DNA from: Crocosphaera chwakensis CCY0110
GTDB taxonomy: Bacteria > Cyanobacteriota > Cyanobacteriia > Cyanobacteriales > Microcystaceae
Assembly: GCF_000169335.1 (NCBI RefSeq)
Contig: NZ_AAXW01000015.1
Span: 53,181-117,180 of the forward strand
Direction: 5' to 3'
DNA length: 64,000 nucleotides
In this document: positions 24,770-34,230 of the stretch, in pieces
How the letters are laid out: every line of letters starts with the position of its first letter
Position numbering within the stretch: the stretch's first letter is position 1
Made by a program: the position numbers and the translations under genes
The notes under the pieces: generated by a model
Databases searched by the model: none
What the model was told of the DNA's origin: nothing
What the model saw: only the letters and a program-made list of their open reading frames with translations

Positions 24770-26437
24770 CTAGTTTAGATTTTTTCTACGTTTTAATAGT
24801 CGAAAACTTCCCATTAAACCAACAGTAATTAACCCTAACATGGAACTAGGTTCAGGAACTTGAGAAACACTAAAAATACTGGTGGTGCCACTGACTTCGT
24901 TCGCAACCACTAATAAAGGTGAATTAGTGGGACTATCTTCAGAGTTAATCAATAAGACCCCTTCAGGCCCCAAATCTCCAGCAGCAGAAGTCGTCACATC
25001 TTGGGTAAAGTCTCGATTATTGGTATAGCTGACAAAAGTAGGATTGTTAGGATTGGTGATGTCATAAATCATAATACCGCCAATTCTTTCTAAACCAATA
25101 AAGGCAAAGATGCGATCGCCTATTCTTCCAATGGTTACCGCTTCAGGTTCGGGTCCTTTATCATCACTACGATTATCGAAGGTATTGTTATCATTACTCG
25201 CATTGAAATATTCGGGTAAAAGTTGAGCTAGGAGAACCTCAAATTGATTGCCACTATCAAAAACTAAATTACCCTCTTCATCCCAAATGCTAAAAGAACG
25301 CGCACCATAGGCATAAAGTTCATCAAAATCTCCGTCTCCATCTGTATCACCTAGGGTATTCGTAATATTCAAACGACCTAAAACTTCGTCTTGCTGAAGT
25401 TCAGTTGCATTAGGAAAAGCATCGGGATCGAGGATAATATCTGCAACTCTATCTTCTTCACTAAATCCATCGTAATCCCTTGAGTCTCCTTCGTTGGCCG
25501 TCACGATATAAGTTTGACCAGCAACAGTATAAGAAGCGATCGCATCCGGTTGATACATCCCAAAAACATTATCATAGGTTTGAAGATTAATGACTCCATC
25601 TTCGTTACTTGCATCTAAGGAATTATTTCCTAAAGAATGATTCTTAAACCCAAGGGGAATAATCTCATCAAATTCTCCGTCAATTATGTCTAAAACACCT
25701 AGAGCATTGTTTTCTTGTAACGCTACCCAAGCAGTGGTTGAGTCCTCTGAAATGGTAATGTATTCCGGTTCTAAATCTTGCGCTACAGTTGCACCCGATC
25801 CAAAAATACGAACCCCTGCATCGATTAATTGCTGTTGACTAGCATTAAATGCTTGAAAACCGGCTGTAATAACATTGGATTGACTGAGAGAGTTAATGCC
25901 ACCACTAATATCAATAATACTCACCGAACCTTCTGGATCAGTTAAATAATCATCGCTAGGTTCTCCTTCATTTGCCACTAAAACCTTGCTACCATCTGGG
26001 GTAAAGGCCAACATATCGGGTAAAGCACCCACCATAACGCTGTTTAAGAAGAGTCCATCGGTGTTATAGAAAGATACCATTCCTGGATCGGTTACGGTGC
26101 TTGCTTGTTCTGCTACCGCTACAACACCATTGTTAACCGCTACACTATTAACTCCTCCTCCCGTTAAACTGATGGGAGATAAAGCAATAGGATTTCTTGG
26201 ATTATTAATATCTAAAACCGTTATTTCATTAGCAAATCCATTGACGACAAACACTCGACGACTGATGGGATCATAAGCTGGAATTTCGGCTGCACCTTCA
26301 TCAAAAATGCCGGTTTCATAGGTTCCTAAAAGATTCAAAGAAAGTTTCATACCCTGTGCGGACTGGGAAAAGGTAAAGAATGACCCAAGAATAATAGATG
26401 CGGTGATTAGGGTTTGTAGATTTTTAAAAAGAGTCAT
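24770..26437 (-). CDS. Choice-of-anchor I surface protein with PEP-CTERM
   Basis: 555 aa. A signal peptide (LITASIILGSFFTFSQSAQG) is followed by a beta-propeller-like region: AEIPAYDPISRRVFVVNGF, VLVANEGEPSDDY, TYIVTANEGDSRDYDGF and VFAFIGLERIGGIMIYDI-like segments typical of the choice-of-anchor I family, whose members are surface proteins sometimes found with alkaline-phosphatase-like domains. DTDGDGDFDE resembles a calcium-binding loop. The end, VPEPSSMLGLITVGLMGS then RRKNLN, is a classical PEP-CTERM anchor. Extracellular or envelope location is expected; function unknown. The 3' end faces dusA with a 16-bp gap. Confidence 0.85.
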   Translation of the reverse strand: MTLFKNLQTLITASIILGSFFTFSQSAQGMKLSLNLLGTYETGIFDEGAAEIPAYDPISRRVFVVNGFANEITVLDINNPRNPIALSPISLTGGGVNSVAVNNGVVAVAEQASTVTDPGMVSFYNTDGLFLNSVMVGALPDMLAFTPDGSKVLVANEGEPSDDYLTDPEGSVSIIDISGGINSLSQSNVITAGFQAFNASQQQLIDAGVRIFGSGATVAQDLEPEYITISEDSTTAWVALQENNALGVLDIIDGEFDEIIPLGFKNHSLGNNSLDASNEDGVINLQTYDNVFGMYQPDAIASYTVAGQTYIVTANEGDSRDYDGFSEEDRVADIILDPDAFPNATELQQDEVLGRLNITNTLGDTDGDGDFDELYAYGARSFSIWDEEGNLVFDSGNQFEVLLAQLLPEYFNASNDNNTFDNRSDDKGPEPEAVTIGRIGDRIFAFIGLERIGGIMIYDITNPNNPTFVSYTNNRDFTQDVTTSAAGDLGPEGVLLINSEDSPTNSPLLVVANEVSGTTSIFSVSQVPEPSSMLGLITVGLMGSFRLLKRRKNLN

Positions 26438-26586
26438 GGGAACAAATAACAGTTCATTTTTTAATGATTTCTCGTTATTTATAACAGAATCTTCTCAATA
26501 AATCTTTCTTTCTTTAATAACCTGCTGTTAATCTCAAATTAACCTTAAAGAATTTGGTTTTAGTATTCAATGACATTATTAATTAA

Positions 26587-27765
26587 TCATCTAGCCATAG
26601 CCAATTGTGGCATTAAGCGATTTAAAACTTGTTTTAATACCATCGCTGTCCAATCAATATCTTCTAGGGTTGTGTGTCGTCCTAACGTTAAGCGAATCCC
26701 CTTTATGGCTTCTTGTTGAGAGTAACCCATCGCTAATAAAATAGAACTGGGGCTTAATGTTCCACTATGACAAGCTGAACCAGCACTAATAGCAATTCCT
26801 GCTAAATTCATTTGACGGACAATCATCTTACCAGTTATTTTTTCTGTTTCAACGGTTTGGAAAGGATCGTTAACAATAAAACTAACATGATGAGGAAGAC
26901 GGTATAATCTATCTCCTGTGGGAATGACATAAGGACAATCAGCCATTAAATCAAACAGGTGATCGCGTAATCCCATTAAGCGATCGCTTTCTGCGCTCAT
27001 TTCCTTTGCTGCTAATTCGGCCGCCAGTCCAAATCCACCAATCACAGCTACTGCTTGGGTTCCTGAGCGTTTTTTACTTTCTTGACCACCACCTAAGAGT
27101 AAGGGTTCAATATTGACCCCTGGACGCACATATAAAGCGCCGGCTCCTTGAATGCCATAAATTTTATGTGCCGACATGGATAATAAATCAATGGGTAATC
27201 GTTGCACATCAATGGAGAGTCTTCCTGCGGTTTGTACTGCGTCAGTATGAAAGAGGATGTTATGGTCATTGGCAATATTGGCCAATTCTTCAATGGGTTG
27301 TACCGTTCCCACTTCACTTTGACCATAAATAACGGAAATCAGCACCGTATTAGAGCGAATAGCAGTTTTTAAGTCGAGAGGATTAATTCTACCCTGGCGA
27401 TCAACCGGTAAACGAGTTACATCCCATCCTTGTGTTTCTAAACAACTGACCGGTTCATTAATGGCCGGATGTTCAAGACTAGAAATAATTAAATGTTGCG
27501 GTGTGCTATATTGTCTCGTGATGCCGAAAATAGCAAAATTGTCTGCTTCTGTTCCCCCTGATGTGAAGATAATTGACTCAGGATCAGTCGCATTAATTAA
27601 AGAACCGACTTGCACTCTAGCGGTTTCTATGATCATAGCAGCCCTTTGTCCCCATTGATGCAGACTAGAGGGGTTGCCCCATTGCTCTGTTAACAATTTG
27701 TTAACGTAAGCAACCACCTCTGAACGAGGGGGAGTCGTGGCACTATAATCTAGGTAAATTTGCAT
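26587..27765 (-). CDS. Cysteine desulfurase (NifS/IscS family)
   Basis: 392 aa. PLP enzyme that removes sulfur from cysteine for Fe-S clusters and thiolation. PLP Lys201 is in SAHKIYG and the persulfide Cys332 in SAGSACHSG; His99 (EHPA) and DAVQTAGRL are also conserved. The SGTLSPSSILLAMG loop is of the long class I (IscS/NifS) type. No nif genes are adjacent, so a housekeeping role is as likely as a nitrogenase role. Monocistronic in appearance. Confidence 0.93.
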   Translation of the reverse strand: MQIYLDYSATTPPRSEVVAYVNKLLTEQWGNPSSLHQWGQRAAMIIETARVQVGSLINATDPESIIFTSGGTEADNFAIFGITRQYSTPQHLIISSLEHPAINEPVSCLETQGWDVTRLPVDRQGRINPLDLKTAIRSNTVLISVIYGQSEVGTVQPIEELANIANDHNILFHTDAVQTAGRLSIDVQRLPIDLLSMSAHKIYGIQGAGALYVRPGVNIEPLLLGGGQESKKRSGTQAVAVIGGFGLAAELAAKEMSAESDRLMGLRDHLFDLMADCPYVIPTGDRLYRLPHHVSFIVNDPFQTVETEKITGKMIVRQMNLAGIAISAGSACHSGTLSPSSILLAMGYSQQEAIKGIRLTLGRHTTLEDIDWTAMVLKQVLNRLMPQLAMAR

Positions 27766-27854
27766 TATGGTATAAACTAAGAGTTTTCAGGTCAGGCAGT
27801 GGGTAATCTTAGACAAGAAGATAAAAATAGATAATTGAAGCAATCTATATTAAA

Positions 27855-28235
27855 TTAATGCCCTGGCTTACATACATTATAATCTTCATGGGAAACAACT
27901 GCTTCTGGGGTTAAGAAATTGCCATGATCCCGACAAATTAAGCGATAATGTCGAGTCACAGGAATGCTAATAATAAAGCGATCGTGTCGTAGTCGTTTTC
28001 CGTGAAAAAGGCGATAGTCTTGCTGATTAGCCAGTCCTTTGAGAATTTGACGAGCTTTAAGAACGACATTTTTTGGGAAGGGTCTTAAATTGATGGGATC
28101 TTTATTAAAGGTTTCTTCCCAAGCATTTTTTTCTTGTTGTTTTTGTTCTATGGCCGTTTGTTCTTGGACGCAACGATGACAAAGTTTGCCATATCCTTTA
28201 TGACCACAGGGAAAATTCTTTTTTCGTCTCGACAT
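27855..28235 (-). CDS. DUF7682-like zinc-binding protein with RelE-like region
   Basis: 126 aa. The N-terminus has a Cys/His cluster (FPCGHKGYGKLCHRC) likely to bind zinc, then a charged helix, then about residues 55-120 (KARQILKGL, HGKRLRHDRFIISIPVTRHYRLIC) with the strand pattern and basic residues of RelE/ParE-type folds, ending SHEDYNVCKPGH. No antitoxin gene is next to it. Conserved in cyanobacteria as a hypothetical; the RelE resemblance is my own reading and not proof of RNase activity. Confidence 0.65.
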   Translation of the reverse strand: MSRRKKNFPCGHKGYGKLCHRCVQEQTAIEQKQQEKNAWEETFNKDPINLRPFPKNVVLKARQILKGLANQQDYRLFHGKRLRHDRFIISIPVTRHYRLICRDHGNFLTPEAVVSHEDYNVCKPGH

Positions 28236-28809
28236 AATAAACTGTTATCGATGAAAAGCTTGCGATCGTGCCATATATCCAGAATACAGGGTGGTATGAT
28301 CTCTAGCCAAATAACTTGAAAAAACGCAACAACTTTAACTTAATCCTCTACATTAATACTAAAGCACTAAGACAAAACCATAAAAACAACAAATTTTAAT
28401 TCATCAAAGAACTCATCGGGTAAAGATCAAATTAAATACTGTCCCACTTCTTAAAACTTAAGAAAATTCTTGACGGCCATTAGAAAGTGATTGCACAATA
28501 AAGGTGGTTGTGAGGAATATTTTGATTCTTCTGTATATCCTAATTGACTTTAAAGGCTTTAGGGACACAGGTGAGCTTGTATAAAAGTGGGAAATTATTA
28601 TTCGTTGGTTTTAAATAAACTTTTATATAAGTTTCAATCAAAAATAAGAAGGGTTGCTTGAATTAATTAATTCATCAGCTTGTTTTTCTCATAAGTTAAG
28701 TTTATCTGCAACAAAAAAAATCGCCTTTTTAGGTGATGTAGTTCTTTTTTTTGAGGGCTACAGTAGAGATGAATAAACCAGCAATTTAGGGATTTTTAAG
28801 AGACAAATT
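28236..28809. other. 574-bp intergenic gap with a bidirectional hairpin
   Basis: No ORF with an RBS is seen. Near its end ATCGCCT (28720-28726) pairs with AGGTGAT (28731-28737). On the plus strand TTCTTTTTTTT follows after a few bases; on the minus strand the eight A residues at 28713-28720 give a U-tract. Hairpins with U-tracts inside an otherwise empty gap could mark a small RNA, but no conserved RNA was recognised. Confidence 0.4.
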
Positions 28810-29313
28810 ATGTTATTTAATAAATCAGTTTTAACATTACTCACTCCTCTTTCTTTATTATCATTGAGTGTCATTTCTGGGTTAGGTATTCTCAATAGTC
28901 GGCCAAGCCTTGCTAGTGACAGAGAGATAAATAGACATCAAGGAGAATTATTCGCACAAACGATAACAAACAATAAGCTACCTAACGGGACTTATTTATA
29001 TGGTAGTTCCCATCAACCTGATGAAATTGGACAGGAGTATATGGTGTTTCAGGTCCATCAGGGAGAGATCAAGGGGGCTTTATATATGCCACATTCAGAG
29101 TTTAGTTGTTTTACAGGGAAGTTTGAGGGCAACCAAATGATGATGTCTGTTATTCATCCTTATGATGGCACTCGTAATGATTACTCTGTTGCCTTGCAAG
29201 TTCCTTCTACGGTCGCTAGTAATGGTCAATGGCCTGACATTAGCTTACAAGGCTTTTATCGTCTTGATGATATTAGTTTGAGCGATCAGAAAATTCTTGA
29301 CACTTGTTCATAA
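28810..29313 (+). CDS. Secreted conserved hypothetical protein
   Basis: 167 aa. Signal peptide with a hydrophobic core (LLTPLSLLSLSVISGLGIL) and likely cleavage after the region PSLAS. The mature part is a compact beta-rich domain: LPNGTYLYGSSHQPDEIGQ, YMVFQVHQGEIKGALYMP, then SCFTGKFEGNQMMM. One Cys in that segment and one three residues from the end (DTCS) may form a disulfide. The family is known from cyanobacteria but has no assigned role. Periplasmic or exported. Confidence 0.75.
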   Translation: MLFNKSVLTLLTPLSLLSLSVISGLGILNSRPSLASDREINRHQGELFAQTITNNKLPNGTYLYGSSHQPDEIGQEYMVFQVHQGEIKGALYMPHSEFSCFTGKFEGNQMMMSVIHPYDGTRNDYSVALQVPSTVASNGQWPDISLQGFYRLDDISLSDQKILDTCS

Positions 29314-29319
29314 TTAAAA

Positions 29320-30276
29320 TTAGTGATTAATCTCGACTAAAACTTTCAAAATTCCTCGTTTTTGTGCCGTTTCAAAGGCTTTAATTCCTTCTTCTAGAGA
29401 ATAACGCCCTTGTATTAATGGTTTAACATTAACTTGTCCTTGTTCTAATAGTTTCAAGGCAGGAGCAAACGGGCCACAACGGGAACCAATAACAGTAATT
29501 TCATCGACCACTAATGCAGAAGCATCTAGGGTTAATTTACCTGCATAGGTACTTTTTAAGACTAAAATTCCACGGGGATAGAGAGAACGACGGGCGAAAC
29601 CAAACCCTTGAGGATTTCCAGTGCATTCTACCGCAATATCAAAACTTCTTTCTTTAATATCTGTCTCTAAGGCAGTTTGAATCCCTCTAGCAGCAAGATT
29701 GGCTAATTTTTCTCTGTGACGACCAATAACCCATAAATCACATCCAGTTAAGGCTAACGTTTGAGCCACTAATTGGCCCAATTTACCATCTCCCACCACT
29801 AAAACCCGTTGAGTTGAATCAATTGATATTTGTTGCTGAATTTCTAAAGCAGCGGCCAGAGGTTCAGTAAAGGTGGCCACATCGTTACTAACGCTATCAG
29901 GAACTCGGTGTAAATTGTTAACAGGTAAGGTTAAATAATCTGCAAACGCTCCGTTACGGTTGACAATACCTAAAACGCTACGATTTTCGCAATGGCTAGG
30001 AGAATTCCCTCGACAAAAACGGCAGTGACCACAAACGGCATTAATTTCTCCTACAACCCTTTGATTAATCAGATTTTCGGGACCTTGTTCAACCACGCCG
30101 ACAAACTCATGTCCTAAAATCCCTTGATATGGATAATAACCTCGCAACAATTCTAAATCAGTATTACAAATACCAGCTTGTAGTACTTTGACCAACGCTT
30201 CATCTTTATTGGGTTCAGGAATAGGTAAATCGCTTTTTAATTGTAATTGTTGATTTTCTAACCAAAGTCCTTTCAT
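29320..30276 (-). CDS. Zinc-dependent MDR alcohol dehydrogenase-like protein
   Basis: 318 aa from ATG 30276; a GTG at 30327 would add an unlikely extension. Medium-chain dehydrogenase with catalytic-zinc ligands in AGICNTDLELL and GHEFVGVVEQG, a structural-zinc lobe (CGHCRFCRGNSPSHC) and a Rossmann VGDGKLGQLVAQTLAL. The group is close to the sorbitol/threonine-type dehydrogenases and is common in cyanobacteria; its substrate is not known. It ends seven bases from the convergent secreted protein. Confidence 0.88.
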   Translation of the reverse strand: MKGLWLENQQLQLKSDLPIPEPNKDEALVKVLQAGICNTDLELLRGYYPYQGILGHEFVGVVEQGPENLINQRVVGEINAVCGHCRFCRGNSPSHCENRSVLGIVNRNGAFADYLTLPVNNLHRVPDSVSNDVATFTEPLAAALEIQQQISIDSTQRVLVVGDGKLGQLVAQTLALTGCDLWVIGRHREKLANLAARGIQTALETDIKERSFDIAVECTGNPQGFGFARRSLYPRGILVLKSTYAGKLTLDASALVVDEITVIGSRCGPFAPALKLLEQGQVNVKPLIQGRYSLEEGIKAFETAQKRGILKVLVEINH

Positions 30277-30382
30277 AATTCTATGTTTTAGAGTGTCTTC
30301 TATGGTGATGGTACAATGTAACAGCACATAATTAACAAAGGGTTATTTAATAACTGACTTGTTTTTCAAGTTTATTTTACTT

Positions 30383-30844
30383 ATGTCCTCACCCCAAATT
30401 TTTGAACAAACCATTTTAATTAAAGCAAGTGCAACTATGGTTGAACGTTGCATTACAGATTTAGAATTAATGCACCGTTGGTTAAACCCGGCTTTAAAGT
30501 GCGAACCGATTCGAGAATGGAATACGGACATTGGGGGAAGAAGTCGTTTTATTATTAAAATTCCGCCTATTAATCCAACCTTAATTAGTCATGTGGTTGA
30601 ACGGGAACCTGGGTTAATTGTTTGGCAATTTACTGGATTTTTTAAAGGACGCGATCGCTGGGAATGTCAACCTATTAGTAAAGGTACAAAATTAATTAAT
30701 CGTTTTGAGTTTGATGTTCCTAATCCTTTGATTAATTGGGGGTTTAATCAGTTTGCTGCTTCCTGGACAAAAAAAGATATGAAAGCACAATTAAGACGAT
30801 TAAAACGAGTAGCGGAAGAGATTTATCAGTTAGAATGTAGTTAA
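30383..30844 (+). CDS. SRPBCC-family protein
   Basis: 153 aa from ATG 30383. START/Bet v1-like fold: an N-terminal strand (FEQTILIKASATMVERCI), then DLELMHRWLNPALKCEPI, a central IGGRSRFIIKIPP, and EPGLIVWQFTGFFKGRDRWE, ending with a long C-terminal helix (MKAQLRRLKRVAEEIYQL). Such proteins bind lipids, isoprenoids or other hydrophobic ligands; here ligand and role are unknown. It is divergent from the MDR gene with about 105 bp between the starts. Confidence 0.85.
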   Translation: MSSPQIFEQTILIKASATMVERCITDLELMHRWLNPALKCEPIREWNTDIGGRSRFIIKIPPINPTLISHVVEREPGLIVWQFTGFFKGRDRWECQPISKGTKLINRFEFDVPNPLINWGFNQFAASWTKKDMKAQLRRLKRVAEEIYQLECS

Positions 30845-30875
30845 AATGATATTGAATTAATAGGTTAGTTGACAG

Positions 30876-31115
30876 TTAAAAAAGATTCAAAGGTTTTGAA
30901 TAAACTTTTTGTAAAATAGGCTTACCTAAATAAGCATTAGCCCCTAAGTCTGCTCCTTGTTGCCGATAGTGTTGACCAGTACAAGATGTAACCATTATAA
31001 CAGGAATAAAAGAAAAATCTGGGTTGAAACGGATGGTTTTTAGCAATTCAAACCCGTTAATATGAGGCATTTCTATGTCAGAAATAACGAGGTCAATTCC
31101 TCCTTGATTTGGCAA
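30876..31115 (-). pseudogene. Fragment of a CheA-type receiver domain
   Basis: 79 codons starting right after a stop. The reading DLVISDIEMPHINGFELLKTI holds the phospho-acceptor region of a response-regulator receiver, and VTSCTGQHYRQQGADLGANAYLGKP matches the C-terminal receiver of cyanobacterial CheA-type hybrid kinases (usually VTSRTGEKHRQ-A-ELGANAYLGKP). The N-terminal acidic pocket and the kinase are missing; next to it lies the end of the nucleotidase gene. This is a relic left by deletion or recombination. Confidence 0.75.
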
Positions 31116-31133
31116 TCACCTAAACTAACGTTA

Positions 31134-33065
31134 TCAAATTTTGATCACTCGTACCTCCTTAACCCGGTCGCTTTTAACTAAAACTGAAATTCCCTCTGGG
31201 TTTTTATCGGGTAAACTAACAAAATAATCCATAATTCCTTGCCATTCTTTGATCTCTTCTTTTGAAGCATCAACCGCAGTCATGGATGTATCTAAATTGG
31301 TTTGATTTGATAAAACATAAGGGCTAGTAGAGTTTCTCGGATCTGCGATCGCTTCTATGCGACTGATCAGGGGAGAACCATCGGCTTTTTTGGGTTGTAG
31401 GGATAATGCACCTTTAGTGAGTTTTGGAATAGCAGCGATAATCACACCTGCATACAAGCTGGTGGTAAAACTGTAAAGAGTCGGACTCTCAACGTCAATG
31501 GGATGATAACCCTGATCAAAATCTCCTAATTCCAAGGCAGTAACTTTCTCAAAACGGGGACGTTTGGGGTCATAATAAGCTCTTAAACCCGAAATTCTGG
31601 GAAAATATTCCCCAGGATGATTCGGATCATCAATTAAGAAAAATTCTAAGATATTTTTTAACTCTGCTGCGGTAAAATATCCCGTCACTAAGGCACTACC
31701 TGCCGTTGAATCAATAATACCACTACCTAAAGGGGCTAAGGCAAACACATCATAAACGGTCTGAACACCCCCTGCATTTCCCTTAATTAAACCTGCTCGA
31801 ATTAAACCATTAGCCGTAAAAGCGATCTGGCTGCCTGTAGCTTGTCGCAGTGCATCAGTTACCACATTGGCTAATGGGGTTCCTGACTCTACATCAGTAT
31901 AATTCATCGGCCAATCTTCTGAGATAGTTACTAACGGTTGGGTTGTTTCGTAACCCCGTGAGGCAAAAGCAACTTTGCCAGCTTCCTGCAAAAAATGTTT
32001 AACCTGAGCTTGAATCGCCTTATCACCTTGAATTGTATCGTCAATAGGAATCAAGCGGTAAGATTCTACCTTTATTTTGTTATTTTCCAGACTTATAATC
32101 AATTCTCCCAAATTTTCGCCATATTTTCCTGTTTGTACCGCAGGGCGATCGCCCACTAATAAAGGGTCTAATAGTTCAGTATGGGTATGACCCCCAATAA
32201 CAATATCTAAGTCTGGTATCGCCTTTAATAAGTCGAGATCCTCCCCTTGATCAAATTTACCGCTTTTTCCTCGTACTAAACCGCCATGAGAAAGTGCAAT
32301 AGCAACATCAACCTTTTCTTGTTGTTTTAACTGTTGCACCAAGGTTTGGGTTGTTTTGATGGGGTCAGTAAAGATTATTCCCTCTGAATCTGCAGTATAT
32401 TTGAAAGCATCATAACCAATGATGCCAAAAATGCCAAAACGCAAGCCCCCCCGTTCGATAATTTTATAGGGTTTAATGACCCCTTCTTGAGCTAACCGTT
32501 GTAAATCCAGTAATCGCTCTGATTGTGCCGTAATATCGGTATTAGCTGCTAATATGGCGGGAATTTTACCCCCTGAGTGAGCTTTGGTAATCGCTTTCCC
32601 CAAACCATCGGGGCCAAGATCAAACTCATGGTTGCCAAAGGTAGTGGCATCATAGCCCATTCGCCCCATCAATTGTAATTCTGCCCCTAATTCTCGACAA
32701 GCTGCTGCGACAGCTGTTCCCATGCTAAAATCGCCAGCATCAAGAACTAACACTGGCCCTAGTTTTTGTAATTCTGCTTTGCGTTGTGTAATCAATGCCG
32801 CAAGACGAGAATATCCCCCTTTGGTTTGGTCGTCTCTCAAGGTCAAAGGTGTATAGTCACGCAATGGCCCAACCCCAACGACGTTAGAGTGTAAATCATT
32901 GGTATGGAGAATAGAGAAAACTTGTTTATTGGGAGTTTTGGCGATCGCTCCTAGGGCATCAATACTCAAAAAAGTGGAACTAGCCATAAGACTGTTTTTG
33001 ACAAATGTACGGCGACTTTGAAAAAATGGGGATTTAGCCATTACTGAGCGCTTATCAGTTATCAT
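31134..33065 (-). CDS. Tat-exported 5'-nucleotidase/UshA-family phosphohydrolase
   Basis: 643 aa. Twin-arginine signal SRRTFVKNSLMASSTFLSID near residue 17, so it is exported folded. The metallophosphatase motifs are complete: ILHTNDLHSN, LDAGDFSMGT, FGNHEFDLG, ALSHGG and IGGHTHTEL. The C-terminal nucleotide-binding domain (from DVESGTPLANVVTDALRQATG to GLRAYYDP) is present. It probably hydrolyses nucleotides or cyclic phosphates in the periplasm for phosphate or nucleoside salvage. A second start at the ATG eight codons in is equally plausible. Confidence 0.9.
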   Translation of the reverse strand: MITDKRSVMAKSPFFQSRRTFVKNSLMASSTFLSIDALGAIAKTPNKQVFSILHTNDLHSNVVGVGPLRDYTPLTLRDDQTKGGYSRLAALITQRKAELQKLGPVLVLDAGDFSMGTAVAAACRELGAELQLMGRMGYDATTFGNHEFDLGPDGLGKAITKAHSGGKIPAILAANTDITAQSERLLDLQRLAQEGVIKPYKIIERGGLRFGIFGIIGYDAFKYTADSEGIIFTDPIKTTQTLVQQLKQQEKVDVAIALSHGGLVRGKSGKFDQGEDLDLLKAIPDLDIVIGGHTHTELLDPLLVGDRPAVQTGKYGENLGELIISLENNKIKVESYRLIPIDDTIQGDKAIQAQVKHFLQEAGKVAFASRGYETTQPLVTISEDWPMNYTDVESGTPLANVVTDALRQATGSQIAFTANGLIRAGLIKGNAGGVQTVYDVFALAPLGSGIIDSTAGSALVTGYFTAAELKNILEFFLIDDPNHPGEYFPRISGLRAYYDPKRPRFEKVTALELGDFDQGYHPIDVESPTLYSFTTSLYAGVIIAAIPKLTKGALSLQPKKADGSPLISRIEAIADPRNSTSPYVLSNQTNLDTSMTAVDASKEEIKEWQGIMDYFVSLPDKNPEGISVLVKSDRVKEVRVIKI

Positions 33066-33189
33066 TTTTTTGTGAATAGTTTAGTATGATAACATTTTTA
33101 ATAACTTGTTCTAAAAACTATTATTCAATAAACTAAAAACAATCTCTTAAAACTGTTGCTTTTCATATTTCTATCTAATTCTTTATCGA

Positions 33190-34230
33190 TTAGTAAAGTG
33201 TCATAACTTCTGTAATCGGTAAACGAGATTGTACTCCTAAATTCCACGAAGAAATATGACCTCGTTTTAGGTGATCACAAGCAGCACAAGCAATCATAGC
33301 AGCATTATCGGTACAGAGCTTTAGAGGGGGAAAATGAACGGTTAAATTGTGTTTTTTAGCTGCTTCTTGAAGATGATGTCTAAGTCCACTATTAGCAGCA
33401 ACCCCACCCCCAACAGCAATATGACTAATATTATGATCTAAGGCGCAGGTAATGGTTTTTTTAGTTAATGAACGAGCAACGGTTGCTTGAAAACTTGCTG
33501 CAAGATCAGTGATGGGTAAGGGTTCAGTATTTTCTTGTTTAAGTTTTTCTACTAATCGTAAAACTGCTGTTTTTAAGCCACTAAAACTAGAATCATAGGG
33601 ATGATAACCCCCTTGAGGTAAAGATACTTTTCCCTCTGGTAAAAGAAATCGTTTGGGGTTTCCTTGAGTGGCTAACTTATCAATAATAGGACCACCCGGA
33701 TAGCCTAAATTTAATAATCTGGCTACTTTGTCAAATGCTTCCCCTGCTGCGTCATCACGAGTGGTTCCTAATTGTTCATAAATACCACAATCTTTAACAT
33801 GAATAAGACTGGTATGACCCCCTGACACTAATAAGCATAAAAAGGGGGGTTTCCAATCAGGTTCACTCAAATAAGTTGCATAAATATGACCTTCTAAATG
33901 GTGAATTCCTAAGAAGGGTTTTTGATGAATCATTGCTAAACTTTTAGCTGCTGTTTCTCCTACCATTAAAGCTCCAATTAATCCAGGGGCAACGGTTGCA
34001 GCAATACCATCGATATCATTCCAGCTTAATTTTGCTAATTGTAAGGATTCTTCAATACAAGGATTAATGGTCAAAAGATGTTGACGGGAAGCTTCTTCAG
34101 GAACAACGCCACCATAACGTTTATGTAAGTCAATTTGAGAAGCAACAACACTACTACAAATTCTTTGATCATTAACAATAGCTACCGCAGTTTCATCACA
34201 ACTGGTTTCAATTCCTAGTATCGTTGTCAT
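33190..34230 (-). CDS. tsaD: tRNA threonylcarbamoyladenosine transferase TsaD
   Basis: 346 aa. It adds the threonylcarbamoyl group to A37 of ANN-decoding tRNAs together with TsaB and TsaE. Motifs: LGIETSCDETAVAIV at the start, HHLEGH (His111 and His115) for the metal, LVSGGHTSL, and AVGGGVAANSGLR in the ASKHA nucleotide fold. Full length. Its start overlaps the end of the mscS-like gene by 23 bp, so the two are probably translated from one mRNA. Confidence 0.96.
   Translation of the reverse strand: MTTILGIETSCDETAVAIVNDQRICSSVVASQIDLHKRYGGVVPEEASRQHLLTINPCIEESLQLAKLSWNDIDGIAATVAPGLIGALMVGETAAKSLAMIHQKPFLGIHHLEGHIYATYLSEPDWKPPFLCLLVSGGHTSLIHVKDCGIYEQLGTTRDDAAGEAFDKVARLLNLGYPGGPIIDKLATQGNPKRFLLPEGKVSLPQGGYHPYDSSFSGLKTAVLRLVEKLKQENTEPLPITDLAASFQATVARSLTKKTITCALDHNISHIAVGGGVAANSGLRHHLQEAAKKHNLTVHFPPLKLCTDNAAMIACAACDHLKRGHISSWNLGVQSRLPITEVMTLY

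Noticed and set aside
26587..27765. Cysteine desulfurase as evidence of a nitrogen-fixation cluster
   Set aside because: No nif, fdx or iron-sulfur scaffold gene is adjacent; NifS-type names are often given to housekeeping desulfurases.
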